Positions 57,401 to 64,000 of a stretch of 64,000 nucleotides of DNA are shown in pieces. The stretch is taken from NCBI RefSeq assembly GCF_002414005.1, contig NZ_DHYG01000067.1:46730-110729 (forward strand). The letters run 5' to 3'. The stretch is from Psychrobacter sp. UBA5136. Lineage in GTDB: Bacteria; Pseudomonadota; Gammaproteobacteria; Pseudomonadales; Moraxellaceae. Below the pieces are notes generated by a model. The model had not been told where the DNA came from and ran no database searches. It saw nothing but the letters and a program-made list of their open reading frames with translations. Numbering within the stretch: position 1 is the first letter of the stretch; each line of letters begins with the position of its first letter. The translations under genes were made by a program, and so were the position numbers.

Positions 57401-58720
57401 AGCGATGATGATGGCGTGACCATTCGTGTGCCACTTGCGGCGCTACCGCAGCTTGATGCAATTGAGCTATTGTGGGGCGTGCCCGGCTGGCGTTATGAGC
57501 TGGTATTACAATTGCTCAAGTCATTGCCGAAAGATATTCGTCGTCAAATCGTCCCTATTCCTGATACGGCCGATAGCCTTTTTGATGAATTGCAGCCCGC
57601 TGGAGGCCAAGGGCTACTTAAGCAGCTTTGCCAAGCATTAAATCGCCGCGGCATTATGTCGGTGACGCCTGAGAGCTTTAATCCTGCTAGCATTGATCGT
57701 TATTTGCAGCCGCAAATCTGTGTCGTCGATGACAAAAACCGCATTATCGAAAAAGGTCGCGACTTACAAACGCTGCAAATTCGTCATGCTAGTGAGACCC
57801 GCCAAGCGGTGAATGAGCAGCAAGGCACGCATACCGAATTCCCTGAGCACTTTGCCTTTAGCAAAAACCATCATAGCGCAGGCGTGGTGATGAAGCAGTT
57901 TGCCGCCTTGGTTGCTGACGAAGCGGGCGAAGCGGTATCGATTCATCAATATACCGATGTCAATGCGGCGTTGCAGGCGCACCGTATCGGCGTTTTGACC
58001 TTGATAAAAGCTAAGCTTGGCGCCAAGAAAAAGCAGCTCACCAGTCAAATCGATAAGATATTTAAATTGGCCTTTGCGCCACTTGGCGATATGGAGAAGC
58101 TAAAAACCATCGTTATCGATGCGGCATTGGATGCAGCGCTCGAAGAGCACTATGTGTTATTTGATCATAGTGCCGATTTGCCTGAAAGCGCTGATGATAG
58201 CGCTGTGGCACTGGCTGAAGAATTGCCCTTTACTGCTGAGGAGTTCGAGAAAACCTTAGAAGTCGTCGCTGGTAACTTCCTATTAACCGGTCAAGACGTC
58301 ATAAAAACGCTTAAAAATGTCTATACGCGTTGGCAGCGTATTCGTCAGAGTTTACTCATGCTTGATCGGGAGATATTTGGCGAATCTATCGAAGATATCG
58401 AAGACCAGTTAGAAGATTTGCATTTAGCCGACTTTGTGTATCGCATGGATTATAGCCACTGGCAGCAGTATCCGCGCTATTTGGAAGCGCTAGAGATTCG
58501 TCTTGAGCGCCTTGAGCACAATCTTGAAGCCGACCTCGATGGTGTCTACGCTCTTGATGAGCATATGGAGCGGCTGGCAAATCGCGCCAACGATAAAGCC
58601 ATCAGTGAATACCGCTGGATGGTTGAGGAGTATCGCATTCAGCTCTTCGCGCAGCCGATGAAAACCCGCATGGCGGTATCACCGAAGCGTTTGAATAAGA
58701 TATGGGATAAGATGCGTTAA
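54443..58720 (+). CDS. hrpA: ATP-dependent RNA helicase HrpA (DEAH box)
   Basis: 1425 residues, longer than the E. coli 1300 because of a disordered N-terminal region (to about 110). Walker A GETGSGKTTQLPK is at about 154-166, DEAHERS at about 250-256, SAT motif ITSATLDTQRF at about 278-288, and the motif VI region QRKGRCGRVAPGVCIRLY at about 475-492. C-terminal HA2, OB-like and DUF3418 regions follow. HrpA acts on structured or ribosome-stalled mRNA. The ATG has only a weak ribosome site. It ends facing aspA. Confidence 0.96.
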   Translation: MPNTPKNNSEIPTSQTSIKNKSNKANKVINPNDDSTVTVNTDNASSHAKVAADLPVLAKDSYYLSRLERELARAAVANKKSDQKSSDNKAEDGLTKKRAQYDKIKTRSQQAVQARIDSIPQDLAAKLNLDLPVSQRADDLVQAIIDNQVIIVAGETGSGKTTQLPKLAMLAGRGITGQIGHTQPRRLAARSVANRIAEELGEPLGNSVSFKIRFNEQGSAQSIVKLMTDGILLAELGHDRFLSKYDTIIIDEAHERSLNIDFIMGYLKKLLPKRPDLKVIITSATLDTQRFSEYFSHYDKKLKRNVPAPIFNVEGRSYPVEVRYRPLTDEPVSSSDDDSYDDFEENLPRAVVAAVEECFSDAQNKGHADQADILIFAATEAEIRELQEVLERHGPKHTEVLPLFARQTYEEQQRIFQPSGRGRRIVIATNVAETALTVPGIRYVIDLGFARISRYSYRSRVQRLPIEAISQAAANQRKGRCGRVAPGVCIRLYSEEDFGGRPEFTEPEILRTNLASVILQMANLRLGSVEDFAFIEPPDSRLVTDGHKLLDELGAITSKGGAASHAKRQKGSDHLRLTAIGQKMARMPIDPRLARMLVAGSDFDCIREMLIVVAALAVQDPRERPANKRQQADQKHAEFRQDDSDFLFYLSLWKALFEKDEDGNKLSGNQRKQFTKKNYLSFPRVREWSQTHRQLVQMVTELKLTDVKDAKTTSKNASLENVTSDPTAIEDEELKAVKYANLHRALLTGLLSTIAHKTENRGEYLAARQQKAKIFPASTVFKQVPPWVMAFEVVETSQVFMRTVAKIEPEWIISAAGNLLKYHYFEPHWSKKTGRVKAYAQISLFGLIIISKQLTNYEQVNLSESREIFIRDGLVTGNLGRQAPFLQHNMDKIADIERLEDKLRRRDLLVDEEALYQFYDKKIPEHVASRKAFEDWRAEVEKTDAKYLFFTDEDVLNSQAPTTGDFPEVWKLGDLKLPLRYVFDPSSDDDGVTIRVPLAALPQLDAIELLWGVPGWRYELVLQLLKSLPKDIRRQIVPIPDTADSLFDELQPAGGQGLLKQLCQALNRRGIMSVTPESFNPASIDRYLQPQICVVDDKNRIIEKGRDLQTLQIRHASETRQAVNEQQGTHTEFPEHFAFSKNHHSAGVVMKQFAALVADEAGEAVSIHQYTDVNAALQAHRIGVLTLIKAKLGAKKKQLTSQIDKIFKLAFAPLGDMEKLKTIVIDAALDAALEEHYVLFDHSADLPESADDSAVALAEELPFTAEEFEKTLEVVAGNFLLTGQDVIKTLKNVYTRWQRIRQSLLMLDREIFGESIEDIEDQLEDLHLADFVYRMDYSHWQQYPRYLEALEIRLERLEHNLEADLDGVYALDEHMERLANRANDKAISEYRWMVEEYRIQLFAQPMKTRMAVSPKRLNKIWDKMR

Positions 58721-58753
58721 AAAATTGCATTGCAATTTTAGCATCGCAAGTGA

Positions 58754-58819
58754 GTAGGGTGCGTCCAGCGCACCATTTCCATGTAATGTCCTTTTATCGG
58801 TGCGCTAGGCGCACCCTAC
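58754..58819. repeat. REP-like inverted pair after hrpA
   Basis: A 21-base unit GTAGGGTGCGTCCAGCGCACC (58754-58774, each unit itself a small palindrome, given here in a shortened sense as GTAGGGTGCG...GCGCACC) faces an inverted near-copy at 58799-58819 differing at two positions, with a 24-base spacer. This is the geometry of REP/BIME elements mobilised by RAYT transposases. Confidence 0.7.
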
Positions 58820-58849
58820 AATAATTTCCATATCCAATGAAAGACAATA

Positions 58850-58887
58850 AAAAAGGCTGGATTAGCAATCGCTAATCCAGCCTTTTT
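58850..58887. terminator. Bidirectional terminator between hrpA and aspA
   Basis: 17-bp perfect stem (58850-58866 with 58871-58887, core GGCTGGATTAGC), AATC loop, A-run left and T-run right. Confidence 0.92.
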
Positions 58888-58904
58888 GTTTAACTATAGA
58901 TAAA

Positions 58905-60317
58905 CTATAGCAATGCTCTAACCTTTGGATACACCATATTGGCAGGAGACAAGATATCGTCTAGCGTCTCTTTATCCATCAGTTTTTCTTCTAATACGAT
59001 GTCATAAACACTACCACCAGTCTCTTGTGCTCTTCTTGCGACAAAAGAAGACGCTTCGTAACCAAGATGTGGGTTCAGCGCAGTCACCAGTCCAATATTA
59101 TTAAATACCTCGACGCTACACGCCTCGTTATTCATCATCAGACCATCGATACAGCGGGTAGCAAACATCTCGCAGATGTTAGCCAGCATGCTCATACCGG
59201 TAAATAAGTTAAAAGCAATCACCGGCTCAAAGACGTTGAGCTGTAGCTGACCGTTTTCTGACGCCATAGCGATCGTATGATCGATACCCATGACATGGAA
59301 ACAGGCTTGGTTCACCACTTCTGGGATCACAGGGTTTACTTTACCCGGCATGATTGAGCTGCCAGGTTGCATTTCAGGCAAGCGATATTGCGCTAGACCA
59401 GCGCGCGGGCCCGAAGATTGCAAACGTAAGTCATGGGCAATCTTAGATAAACGCGCAGCAAAAAGACGCAAGTTGCCAGATAGTGCAACATAAGCGCTGG
59501 TGTCTTGTGTGGCTTCAATCAAGTCTTCAGCGATATAGTAAGGTCTGCCAGTCAGCTCAGATAAGGTTTTGGCAACTTCTTCAGAATAACCCGCTGGCGC
59601 ATTCAAACCCGTACCAATTGCTGTGCCGCCCATATTGATTTCATGAAACAGCGCACGAGTAGTTTCGATACGATCCATCTCTTTTTTGATCATGGTTGCA
59701 AAGGCATTGAACTCTTGACCCGCGGTCATAGGCACGGCGTCTTGCAAATGCGTACGACCCATTTTTAATTGATCGGCAAGCTCGGCGCTTTTATTTTTAA
59801 GGCTGTTATACAAAATATCCATTTTACCTAATAGATGAACGCAGTAATCATCTAACGCCACATTCATCGCCGTAGGGTAGGCATCATTGGTTGATTGCGA
59901 CAGGTTGACATCGTTGTTTGGATGCACGTGCTGATAGTCGCCTTTTTCATAACCTAAGATTTCGAGCGCTCGGTTAGCAATCACCTCATTGGCGTTCATA
60001 TTGGTTGACGTACCTGCGCCGCCTTGGAACATATCAACGATAAACTGGTCGTGATATTTATCCGCGATTAAGTCATCGCACGCCGCCGCAATAGCGTCTT
60101 TAACCGTCTCATTTAGGACGCCGACTTTATTATTGGCAATCGCCGCCGCTTTTTTAACGGTCGCAAAAGCGCGAATAAAGGTCGAAAATTGATTTAAGCG
60201 CACGCCACTGACGGTAAAGTTTTCAAAAGCGCGTAAGGTTTGGATGCCGTAGTAAGCATCAGCGGGCACGTCACGATAGCCGAGCAGGTCATGTTCTTGG
60301 CGAGTAGCAGTAGTCAT
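58905..60317 (-). CDS. aspA: Aspartate ammonia-lyase (aspartase)
   Basis: 470 residues. It deaminates aspartate to fumarate and ammonia. The fumarase/aspartase signature GSSIMPGKVNPV is at about 317-328; GRTHLQDAVPMTAGQEF (about 186-202) and SSGPRAGLAQYRLPEMQPG in part (about 297-315) favour aspartase over fumarase. AAGGAT lies 10 bases before the ATG. The DASS transporter upstream could feed or export related dicarboxylates, but the genes are 5.6 kb apart. Confidence 0.93.
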   Translation of the reverse strand: MTTATRQEHDLLGYRDVPADAYYGIQTLRAFENFTVSGVRLNQFSTFIRAFATVKKAAAIANNKVGVLNETVKDAIAAACDDLIADKYHDQFIVDMFQGGAGTSTNMNANEVIANRALEILGYEKGDYQHVHPNNDVNLSQSTNDAYPTAMNVALDDYCVHLLGKMDILYNSLKNKSAELADQLKMGRTHLQDAVPMTAGQEFNAFATMIKKEMDRIETTRALFHEINMGGTAIGTGLNAPAGYSEEVAKTLSELTGRPYYIAEDLIEATQDTSAYVALSGNLRLFAARLSKIAHDLRLQSSGPRAGLAQYRLPEMQPGSSIMPGKVNPVIPEVVNQACFHVMGIDHTIAMASENGQLQLNVFEPVIAFNLFTGMSMLANICEMFATRCIDGLMMNNEACSVEVFNNIGLVTALNPHLGYEASSFVARRAQETGGSVYDIVLEEKLMDKETLDDILSPANMVYPKVRALL

Positions 60318-60749
60318 TTAATAAATCCTTTCAATAAAAAGCCCTGATTAAGACGCGGCGAGACCGTCATTTATTAAAATGACAGCAGTAGCATCACATT
60401 AGTAAATCAATTTTTAACCTTACAGCATAAGCTTTTTATGAAGTGATTAATAATGAATATTTATTGCATGACGCATAATGAAACAAAAAACTTTATATGA
60501 TAAATGATAAATGATAAATGATAAATGATAAACGGCCAGGTTTTTGCTCAGGTTTTTGGTTGAGTAAAGCGAGAAAGTCATAAAGCCATAAATTCAAAGC
60601 AAAACTGATGTTTAACGCTTGATGTTTAACAGCGGATACCTAACCACTATAAAAAAATATAAAAATAACATGGCTTTCAATGGCTTGGGTGCATAGAGTG
60701 TTCAAAAAGATATTTATTGCGTGATACAATTTTTCCAGCGAGGAAGACG
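60318..60749. other. Divergent control region, aspA / catalase-like gene
   Basis: 432 very AT-rich bases containing the heptamer tract. I could not fix a promoter for either gene and saw no small ORF with a ribosome site. Confidence 0.5.
60497..60531. repeat. Tandem heptamer (ATGATAA x5)
   Basis: Five perfect copies of ATGATAA in a row. It lies 180 bases upstream of aspA and about 220 upstream of the catalase-like gene, in their shared control region. Such short tandem tracts can change copy number by slippage. Confidence 0.9.
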
Positions 60750-61898
60750 ATGTTAAAAAAATTATTCAAACCTAAATACGTGCCTTATGAGGCAAAATAC
60801 ATTCAGCTAAGCGCAGCAGACGAGCGTAATATCCGTACAATTACTGACGATATCAAAAACTATATCGCTAACAGTGATAAAGTCAGTAACGTCAATTATC
60901 ATACGCGCGATGCCCATGCCAAAGGCTACTGCGCACTTAAAGCCAAATTTGAGATTTTAGATGATTTGCCTGCCGAGTATGCCCAAGGTCTGTATGCTGA
61001 GGCTGGTATACATGATGCGGTGATTCGTTTTTCTAACGGTGCACCTTTTGTTGCTGCTGATCGCAAACTGGGCTTAGCGCAAGGTTTGGCGATAAAGGTC
61101 TTTGATGTACCGGGCAAAAAATTGGCGCCGGGTGAAGAAGACAGTACTACTTTTGATTTTAACTTGGTTAATTACCCTGTGTTCTTCTGTAATAGAATCG
61201 AAGATTATGCTTATATCTCTAAGCTGTTTTTAGAATTGCCAAAATACATTGAAAAAGGCGCGATTGGAAAAGTAAAATTGGCCTTTAACTGGTTGACCAA
61301 TTACGGTTCAAAATTCCCGACCAAAGAATCCTTAAAAACGTTTAAAGCGGTTAGCGGATTTGTGAAAATTGAGCCAAAAAACACCTTGCTTTATGATTTT
61401 CATTCGCAAGGCGTGGTGCGTCATGGCGATTACATGGCAAAAATACGGGCAACGCCAACCAAAGCATCGGCGAAAAAAGTCACTCGCCGCGAAGTAGATC
61501 TGACGGCGCGCGAGGAGGCGTTTCGTCCGCTAATTATTGATGAGATACGTGAGCACGATTATCAATTTGATGTCCAGATTCAGCTGTGCCGCAATCTAAA
61601 AAAGCAGCCAATTGAAGAGATAACCAAAGAATGGAAAGCGTCCGATGCGCCATTTGTGACGGTAGCAAGGCTTACGATTCCTTGCCAAGATGTGCCTGAT
61701 GATGGTCATTTTGAGATTATGGAAAATTTATCGTTTACGCCGTTTCGTTGTTTAGAAGAAAACCGTCCAATCGGCAATCTGCAACAGTCGCGTTTAAAAG
61801 CCTATCAAATAGCAGCGGAGACGCGTCATAAATTAAACGCCGTCAAACACTGTGAACCTAAAAGCTTAAAACAGACCTTTGATAAATCTTTCTTTTAA
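60750..61898 (+). CDS. Catalase-family haem protein
   Basis: 382 residues from the ATG at 60750, with GAGGAAG just upstream; a TTG 11 codons earlier is unlikely. A short catalase-fold protein of the SrpA/y4iL-like group. The distal His is probably in NYHTRDAHAKGYC (about 48-60), the distal Asn region is FDFNLVNYPVFF (about 131-142), and the haem-ligand Tyr is likely in SRLKAYQIAAETRH (about 349-362). True catalase or peroxidase activity is not certain. No signal peptide. Confidence 0.82.
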   Translation: MLKKLFKPKYVPYEAKYIQLSAADERNIRTITDDIKNYIANSDKVSNVNYHTRDAHAKGYCALKAKFEILDDLPAEYAQGLYAEAGIHDAVIRFSNGAPFVAADRKLGLAQGLAIKVFDVPGKKLAPGEEDSTTFDFNLVNYPVFFCNRIEDYAYISKLFLELPKYIEKGAIGKVKLAFNWLTNYGSKFPTKESLKTFKAVSGFVKIEPKNTLLYDFHSQGVVRHGDYMAKIRATPTKASAKKVTRREVDLTAREEAFRPLIIDEIREHDYQFDVQIQLCRNLKKQPIEEITKEWKASDAPFVTVARLTIPCQDVPDDGHFEIMENLSFTPFRCLEENRPIGNLQQSRLKAYQIAAETRHKLNAVKHCEPKSLKQTFDKSFF

Positions 61899-61964
61899 AC
61901 CCTTTGGTAGGTTTACATAGATTTTATGATTCAGTTGTTAAGACAATTTATTCAGCTTAAGCAC

Positions 61965-61999
61965 AAAAATAGCCAGTAGTTTGTCTACTGGCTATTTTT
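61965..61999. terminator. Bidirectional terminator, catalase-like gene and mliC-like gene
   Basis: 15-bp stem AAAAATAGCCAGTAG (61965-61979) with its complement (61985-61999), 5-base loop, A and T runs on either side. Confidence 0.9.
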
Positions 62000-62074
62000 T
62001 TAAACAGATTTTAGTAAAAATATAGACCTTATTTAAGTCACTGTTCATTAACTACCAAGTATTATTTCAGGTGA

Positions 62075-62446
62075 TTATAGTTGGCAATTCACTTGGTATT
62101 CCTGGCCGTTGTCAGATTTAATGGACATAATACCGAAATCGGCTTTGGTGTGCCAATCATAAGTCGTCTGCGGATTAACATCGTTGACGTAACGCGCGCC
62201 AGAACCTGATACCGCTTGCTTCATGCTGACTTTAGCGTTATTTAGGCCAACTTTTGGCAGGGTAACGTTTAGGTTAGCAATTTGGCCATCTGCCGTATAT
62301 GCAGCAGTGATTTGACCATTGTCTTGACAAGTAAAGGATTGAACCACTTGCTGGGTATTAGTAGGCGGGGTCGTAGTGGTTGGTGCGCTAGTGGCACAAG
62401 CGGCTAGTAGGGCGGCAAAAGGGGCGACAGCTAATAATTTTTTCAT
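62075..62446 (-). CDS. MliC-family lipoprotein (C-type lysozyme inhibitor)
   Basis: 123 residues. A lipoprotein signal peptide with LAAC lipobox (Cys17) precedes a Thr/Pro linker. The rest fits the MliC/PliC fold: FTCQDNGQITAAY (about 39-51), the VSGSGARYVND motif (about 80-90) with the conserved Ser/Arg/Tyr, and TKADFGIMSI before the final Cys of NCQL. It would sit in the outer membrane and block host or competitor lysozyme. Identification is by motif; sequence divergence is moderate. Confidence 0.78.
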   Translation of the reverse strand: MKKLLAVAPFAALLAACATSAPTTTTPPTNTQQVVQSFTCQDNGQITAAYTADGQIANLNVTLPKVGLNNAKVSMKQAVSGSGARYVNDVNPQTTYDWHTKADFGIMSIKSDNGQEYQVNCQL

Positions 62447-63262
62447 AATATGCCTCGAAACTTAAGGTAAGTTTTATTTGTTACGCTGAGCGGTATCATA
62501 CAATAAAAAATGTAAATTCGTGTTGTGGTTCGTATTTGGACGAGTAACACCGACTCCCAAATTCAGCGCTACCTTTTGATAAATGCCCCAACCCATCCAC
62601 ATAAGCTGCCTGGCTGAAACCAAAATAAGCACGTCCTAAAGCCTGCACTCTTTTTATTTGAGATTTGCTATATACAAGGTAAGGCATATAAGGTAAGCCG
62701 GCTTTCAAAAAAATTCCTACGAACATTAACAGGGTTTTTGCATAAAATAGGGCAGCTTTAACCAGAGCAATTTTAAAGCAGGTATTTTATTAAAAAATAA
62801 GGCGGTGTTCTAAAAAGTATGCTGGCGGTAAAAGGCAATAGGAAATCTAAGCTAAGTTCTCTGATTTTATAAAGCTTTCAAGGCTTCAAAAATTGTTCAA
62901 ATTTTAATCAGTATGCTTTTTGGCACATCACCAGCAAAAGAAGGTTTTGATAGGTGTCTATGTGGAGCTTTTAAAACGTACATATGAAAGCTGCAATATT
63001 GATCTTGGTTTAAATTGCTTGGCACGTTTGCCGCACTATATTATCGAAAGAACTGAGCTTCACTCATATACTCATATTATTTTGCAGAAAAGTGATTATG
63101 AATGCAACATAATGGTTATTATTGAGCCTTACTGCATTAAGTCGATTTTTATATGAGACTGTGATACTTTTAGATAAAGATCAAAAGACGTAGTTTTGCT
63201 TTTTTATTGTCCTATCCTCTCAGAATGTTAGATCTCCAACAATCCTAAGGCAGTTTATTTCT
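62447..63262. other. Long AT-rich region without a convincing gene
   Basis: 816 bases. Frames at 62496-62726 (minus) and 62920-63156 (plus, TTG start) lack ribosome sites and family resemblance. No transposon end or tRNA is visible. Composition is more AT-rich than the genes to the left, which may mark a junction with accessory DNA. Confidence 0.5.
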
Positions 63263-64000
63263 CTAACCCCAACCTTGTTGACGATTACGTACGTAAGGTA
63301 GAAGTGAAGCCAATGCCAATGCTGCTAATATTACACCAATCCATAAGCCTGAACGTAAACCATAACCATTTGTAATTGCTACACCACCTATATATGAACC
63401 ACCACCTAAACCAATATTAATTACTGAGGTGTGCACTGCATTGACCATAGGACCCGGATGCGCAACACTGACAATCCTTGCCATCATTGCTGGGTTCATT
63501 GGCACGCCAGATAATCCAATCAAAATGATTGCAAGGATCGCTACAGTTTTGTATTCAGCGAAGATTGCAAAAGCAAATAAAGATATGCTTAATACGGTTA
63601 GACCAACGAGCATAATTTTAAGGCTATGATTATGTGCTAAACGACCAGTAATCGTATTACCTACAATATTTGAAAACCCAAATGCCATTAAAATGAAAGG
63701 TACGACATGCATGCTAAATCCAGTTATATCGACCAAAACAGGGACGAAATAACTAAATGCAGCAAAGCTTGCGCCTAAAATCAAACAACTTGTTACGCAG
63801 GCTTTCCAGTAAGCTTTATTTTTAAAGGCCTTGATCTCTTCTTCCATTCTCAGCTGTCCACCACCTGACACTTCAGGTAAAAGACGTACTAAAGCGATAA
63901 GAGAAACGAATACCAATACAGCGACTAAGCCAAAAGTAATGCGCCAACCCCATTGTTGATCAATCATCGTCGCAAGAGGAATGAGCTATGCTGAAGAAAC
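63263..64000 (-). pseudogene. MFS drug/arabinose-efflux-type transporter, C-terminal half, in-frame stop
   Basis: A 234-codon frame from ATG 63967 to 63263 encodes the second half of a 12-helix DHA1/AraJ-type transporter: QQWGWRITFGLVAVL opens at the fifth helix, followed by the central loop and seven helices. Upstream in the same frame the residues SSA-stop-LIPLAT continue the family pattern (xPLATxIxQxxGWR), with an amber codon at 63986-63988. So the ATG at 63967 is mid-protein and the gene is probably broken. The 5' half lies beyond the window, so a sequence error cannot be excluded. Confidence 0.6.

Noticed and set aside
62496..62726. 76-codon minus-strand frame in the AT-rich region
   Set aside because: No ribosome site; resemblance to a real family not recognised. 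Conservation search would decide.
62920..63156. 78-codon plus-strand frame with TTG start
   Set aside because: Poor start context and no recognisable features.

Overview
The window looks like a chromosomal segment of a Moraxellaceae gammaproteobacterium, most likely Psychrobacter or a close relative. This is inferred from gene content and protein style: a Gcr-type membrane 'recombinase', a LemA/M48 pair, split trpGDC, and a glnA/DUF4124 pair. The base composition is moderately AT-rich with long AT-rich spacers. No species call is possible from sequence reading alone. Most of the window is ordinary core genome.

Layout: (1) 1-4635, the 3' part of a chaperone-usher fimbrial operon (pilin end, chaperone, usher, tip adhesin). 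(2) 5060-9362, rsmA-apaH converging on a Gcr-family membrane protein. (3) 9736-21293, a long minus-strand block: two paralogous acyl-CoA dehydrogenases, a PAS-GGDEF-EAL protein, rsmE, the methyl-cycle pair ahcY-metF, and a BtuB-like TonB receptor. (4) 21681-28320, an MscS-type channel facing an AlkA-like glycosylase, then a minus-strand trpG-trpD-trpC-smr run. (5) 28321-32371, glnA with a nitrogen-type control region, a DUF4124 protein and a SIMPL protein. (6) 32624-38723, the 4.5S SRP RNA gene, lemA, a large M48 protease, a protein that looks like the Pol III psi subunit (HolD), and serC. (7) 38990-45625, a Yej-type peptide ABC importer (A, B, E, F) with gloB lodged between A and B. (8) 45704-54342, LtrA, an iron alcohol dehydrogenase, folE, fabI, a DUF1275 protein, a tiny acidic protein, a DASS transporter, DUF1543 and a small unknown. 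(9) 54443-61898, hrpA, aspA and a catalase-like haem protein. (10) 62075-64000, an MliC-type lysozyme-inhibitor lipoprotein, an apparently empty AT-rich spacer, and the C-terminal half of an MFS transporter with an in-frame amber codon.

The most informative non-coding signals are: two GG-N10-GC (sigma-54 type) promoters with upstream NtrC-like dyads before glnA, the second one framed exactly by an 8-bp inverted repeat; an 18-bp perfect palindrome at the predicted trpGDC transcription start; a 14-bp dyad in the ahcY leader; two copies of a short dispersed element (24391-24530 and 30385-30495); a REP-like inverted pair behind hrpA; and a five-fold heptamer repeat between the divergent aspA and catalase-like genes. 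Many gene ends carry clear intrinsic terminators, several shared by convergent genes.

I saw no CRISPR array, tRNA or rRNA gene, phage, insertion-sequence transposase or recognisable defence system. The strongest gene-level re-annotation is the HolD-like protein at 36667-37485. The strongest unlisted small gene is the 53-residue acidic protein at 51210-51371.
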